From Desulfurococcales archaeon (GTDB lineage: Archaea; Thermoproteota; Thermoprotei_A; Sulfolobales; NBVN01): DNA of 5,443 nt. Of the stretch, positions 4,210-5,443 are shown piece after piece. Within the stretch, counting starts at the first letter, position 1; every line of letters begins with the position of its first letter. A program made the position numbers and the translations under genes. The stretch lies in the NCBI GenBank assembly GCA_021158735.1, contig JAGGUC010000080.1, positions 1 through 5,443 of the forward strand, given 5' to 3'. Under the pieces are notes generated by a model. It made no database searches. It was not told the origin of the DNA and saw only the letters and a program-made list of their open reading frames with translations.

Positions 4210-5280
4210 TTACCCCACCTTAATAATATTCTGTCTACTTGCCTCCCTAAGCCTACTCATTATTGCCAGTCCCAGCCCCCTCTCATCGAAGCCCTCGCAG
4301 ATAGCTACATCTATGTTCAGTGAATTCAAGCTTCTAAGTACCTTAAAGACGTTTTTAGCTACTTCGTAGAGTTTTTTCCTAGAACCTATTGTTATTAACT
4401 TAACTCTAGACAGTCTGCTGTAGTAGTGCTGTGTTTCCTTTGATGCTATTACCCCTACTCTATATCCCTTATTAAGGTAATGTTGAGCCACCTTAGAGAC
4501 TTCTTTGGCGAGTCTTAATAGGTTAGAGTAGTTATTCATTTCCACAAGTACCAGCGGTGTCCCTGGTTTGTAGTGAGTGTACTTACTTCTTGGAACTTCC
4601 CTATCTTCCTGCCTGAGGCCTCTAGCGTGTGCTGGCACCTTAACTTTAGTATTAAGCATGCTTTCTAAGGTCTCAACCAGTACAGGTCCTGCTCTAATTA
4701 GTATTGGAGGAGTAGTGGTCAAATCTACCACTGTTGACTCTATGCCCAGTAAGGTCTCCCCAGTATCTATAATTGCGTCAACTCTCCCGTAAAGGTCTTG
4801 AATAACGTGTTCTGCCGTGGTAGGGCTGGACCTTCCAGAAAGATTAGCGCTAGGTGCAACCAGTGGCACGCTGGTCAGTTCTATTAACTTAATGGCTACT
4901 GGGTGTGCAGGCATTCTTACACCTACCTTAGGAAGTCCTCCAGTAACTATGTCTGGCACTCGATGCGATTTCCTAAGTACTAGCGTAAGCGGTCCCGGCC
5001 ACATAGCCTTAATTAGTCTCCACGCTTGTTCTGGAACTTCCGCTACCACACTACTAAACTGCTCAAGCCCTGATATATGAACTATTAAGGGATTTCCGAA
5101 AGGTCTCTCCTTAATCTCGAAAACCTTCCTCACGGCTTGCGGGTTAAACATACTAGCACCTAAACCATAAACAGTCTCAGTAGGAAAAGCAACTAGGCCA
5201 CCTGACCTGAGTATCTCAGCACACTTCTCAATGACTCTAATGTCTGGATTAAGTGGGTCTACTTTAAACACTTCAGTCAT
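4210..5280 (-). CDS. sua5: Threonylcarbamoyl-AMP synthase Sua5/TsaC2
   Basis: This enzyme uses threonine, bicarbonate and ATP to make threonylcarbamoyl-AMP. The KEOPS complex then transfers the group to A37 of tRNAs that read ANN codons (t6A). Residues 1 to about 205 form the YrdC/Sua5 domain. Signature pieces are FPTETVYGLGA (32-42), KxR at K57/R59 in KERPFGNPL, WPGPLTLVL (94-102), VRMPAHP (121-127), APSANLSGRSSPT (142-154; S144 and N146 in the conserved SxN) and ESTVVDLT (181-188). The linker carries KYTHYKPG (233-240), equal to the KYxHYxP gate loop of two-domain Sua5. A Rossmann-like C-terminal domain follows, so this is the long Sua5 form rather than single-domain TsaC. Length 356 is normal. 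The start has GGTG seven bases upstream. The tRNA-Asn gene, a t6A substrate, is 43 bp upstream. Confidence 0.95.
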   Translation of the reverse strand: MTEVFKVDPLNPDIRVIEKCAEILRSGGLVAFPTETVYGLGASMFNPQAVRKVFEIKERPFGNPLIVHISGLEQFSSVVAEVPEQAWRLIKAMWPGPLTLVLRKSHRVPDIVTGGLPKVGVRMPAHPVAIKLIELTSVPLVAPSANLSGRSSPTTAEHVIQDLYGRVDAIIDTGETLLGIESTVVDLTTTPPILIRAGPVLVETLESMLNTKVKVPAHARGLRQEDREVPRSKYTHYKPGTPLVLVEMNNYSNLLRLAKEVSKVAQHYLNKGYRVGVIASKETQHYYSRLSRVKLITIGSRKKLYEVAKNVFKVLRSLNSLNIDVAICEGFDERGLGLAIMSRLREASRQNIIKVG

Positions 5281-5307
5281 TCACATGCACCACTACCAGT
5301 ATTCAAC

Positions 5308-5323
5308 TTTAAAAATGATTAAA
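5308..5323 (-). promoter_or_regulatory. Short tRNA-Asn/sua5 spacer signal: T-tract terminator and TATA-like box
   Basis: Directly after the tRNA CCA the minus strand reads TTTAATCATTTTTAAA. The T5 run may end the tRNA transcript, while TTTTTAAA or TTTAATC could act as a TATA box. The latter would give sua5 a very short leader, starting around 5286-5292. Alternatively sua5 is co-transcribed with the tRNA. The roles overlap and are inferred. Confidence 0.35.
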
Positions 5324-5399
5324 TGGCGCCGGGGGGAGGATTCGAACCTCCGACCACCGGGTTAACAGCCCGGCGCTCTACCGGCTGAGCTACCCCGGC
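5324..5399 (-). tRNA. tRNA-Asn(GTT), no intron, CCA encoded
   Basis: The minus strand folds into a full cloverleaf of 73 nt plus CCA. The acceptor is GCCGGGG/CCCCGGC, D arm GCTC-AGCCGGTA-GAGC, anticodon arm CCGGG-CTGTTAA-CCCGG, variable loop TGGTC, T arm GGAGG-TTCGAAT-CCTCC, and discriminator G. GTT at 34-36 reads AAC/AAU codons (Asn). A37 is present, as needed for t6A made by the Sua5/KEOPS pathway, and sua5 lies just downstream on the same strand. Confidence 0.97.
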
Positions 5400-5420
5400 A
5401 CCAATATCAAATTAAGTTAA

Positions 5421-5433
5421 GGGGGTTTTAAGT
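5421..5433 (-). promoter_or_regulatory. Promoter of tRNA-Asn
   Basis: On the minus strand ACTTAAAA (5433-5426) is followed directly by CCCCC (5425-5421), and 21 bases lie between the C run and the tRNA 5' end. This copies the layout in front of the other tRNA gene at 3238-3250. Confidence 0.65.
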
Positions 5434-5443
5434 AATTCTATGG

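Noticed and set aside
4577..5080. Plus-strand open frames inside sua5
   Set aside because: They are antisense shadows of a gene with clear catalytic motifs.
1..5443. CRISPR array, insertion sequence or integration site
   Set aside because: No spaced direct repeats, transposase or terminal inverted repeats, and no tRNA 3'-end duplication, were seen.

Overview
The window looks like a hyperthermophilic Thermoproteota (crenarchaeal) chromosome segment. The evidence is TATA-box promoters with short leaders, GGTG-type Shine-Dalgarno (SD) sites, tRNA genes that encode their own CCA, a tRNA with several bulge-helix-bulge introns including one in the T-loop, a translin/TRAX-family protein, and a solute-binding protein with an N-terminal membrane anchor followed by a Thr-rich linker. 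Multi-intron tRNAs are most typical of Thermoproteales and Thermofilum-like lineages, but I cannot name a genus.

Layout. Positions 1-2251 (minus strand) hold the start of a carbohydrate-type ABC importer operon: a family-1 solute-binding protein (797-2251) followed downstream by a MalF/UgpA-like permease that runs off the left edge. Each start codon is preceded by an inverted repeat that covers the ribosome-binding site. Positions 2252-2461 are a divergent promoter region. Positions 2462-2764 (plus) encode a small MTH1187-type thiamine-binding-fold protein. Positions 2765-3271 have no coding gene but contain nested stems (about 2839-3027) whose wobble pairs make sense only on the plus strand, so a structured non-coding RNA is plausible. 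Positions 3272-3489 (plus) are an intron-rich tRNA gene, best read as tRNA-Tyr(GTA) with three introns of 11, 102 and 30 nt; removing them leaves a perfect 72-nt cloverleaf. Converging on it, on the minus strand, are a TRAX-like translin homologue (3503-4141), the t6A enzyme Sua5/TsaC2 (4210-5280) and tRNA-Asn(GTT) (5324-5399).

The right half therefore reads as a small tRNA neighbourhood. Sua5 makes the precursor for the t6A37 modification, and tRNA-Asn, a t6A substrate, lies just upstream. The translin homologue keeps the four acidic residues of the C3PO nuclease and ends 13 bp from the heavily interrupted tRNA gene. The two tRNA promoters share an unusual layout: an 8-nt TATA box followed directly by CCCCC, then exactly 21 nt to the tRNA 5' end. 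The left half is an unrelated nutrient-uptake locus, probably for sugars.
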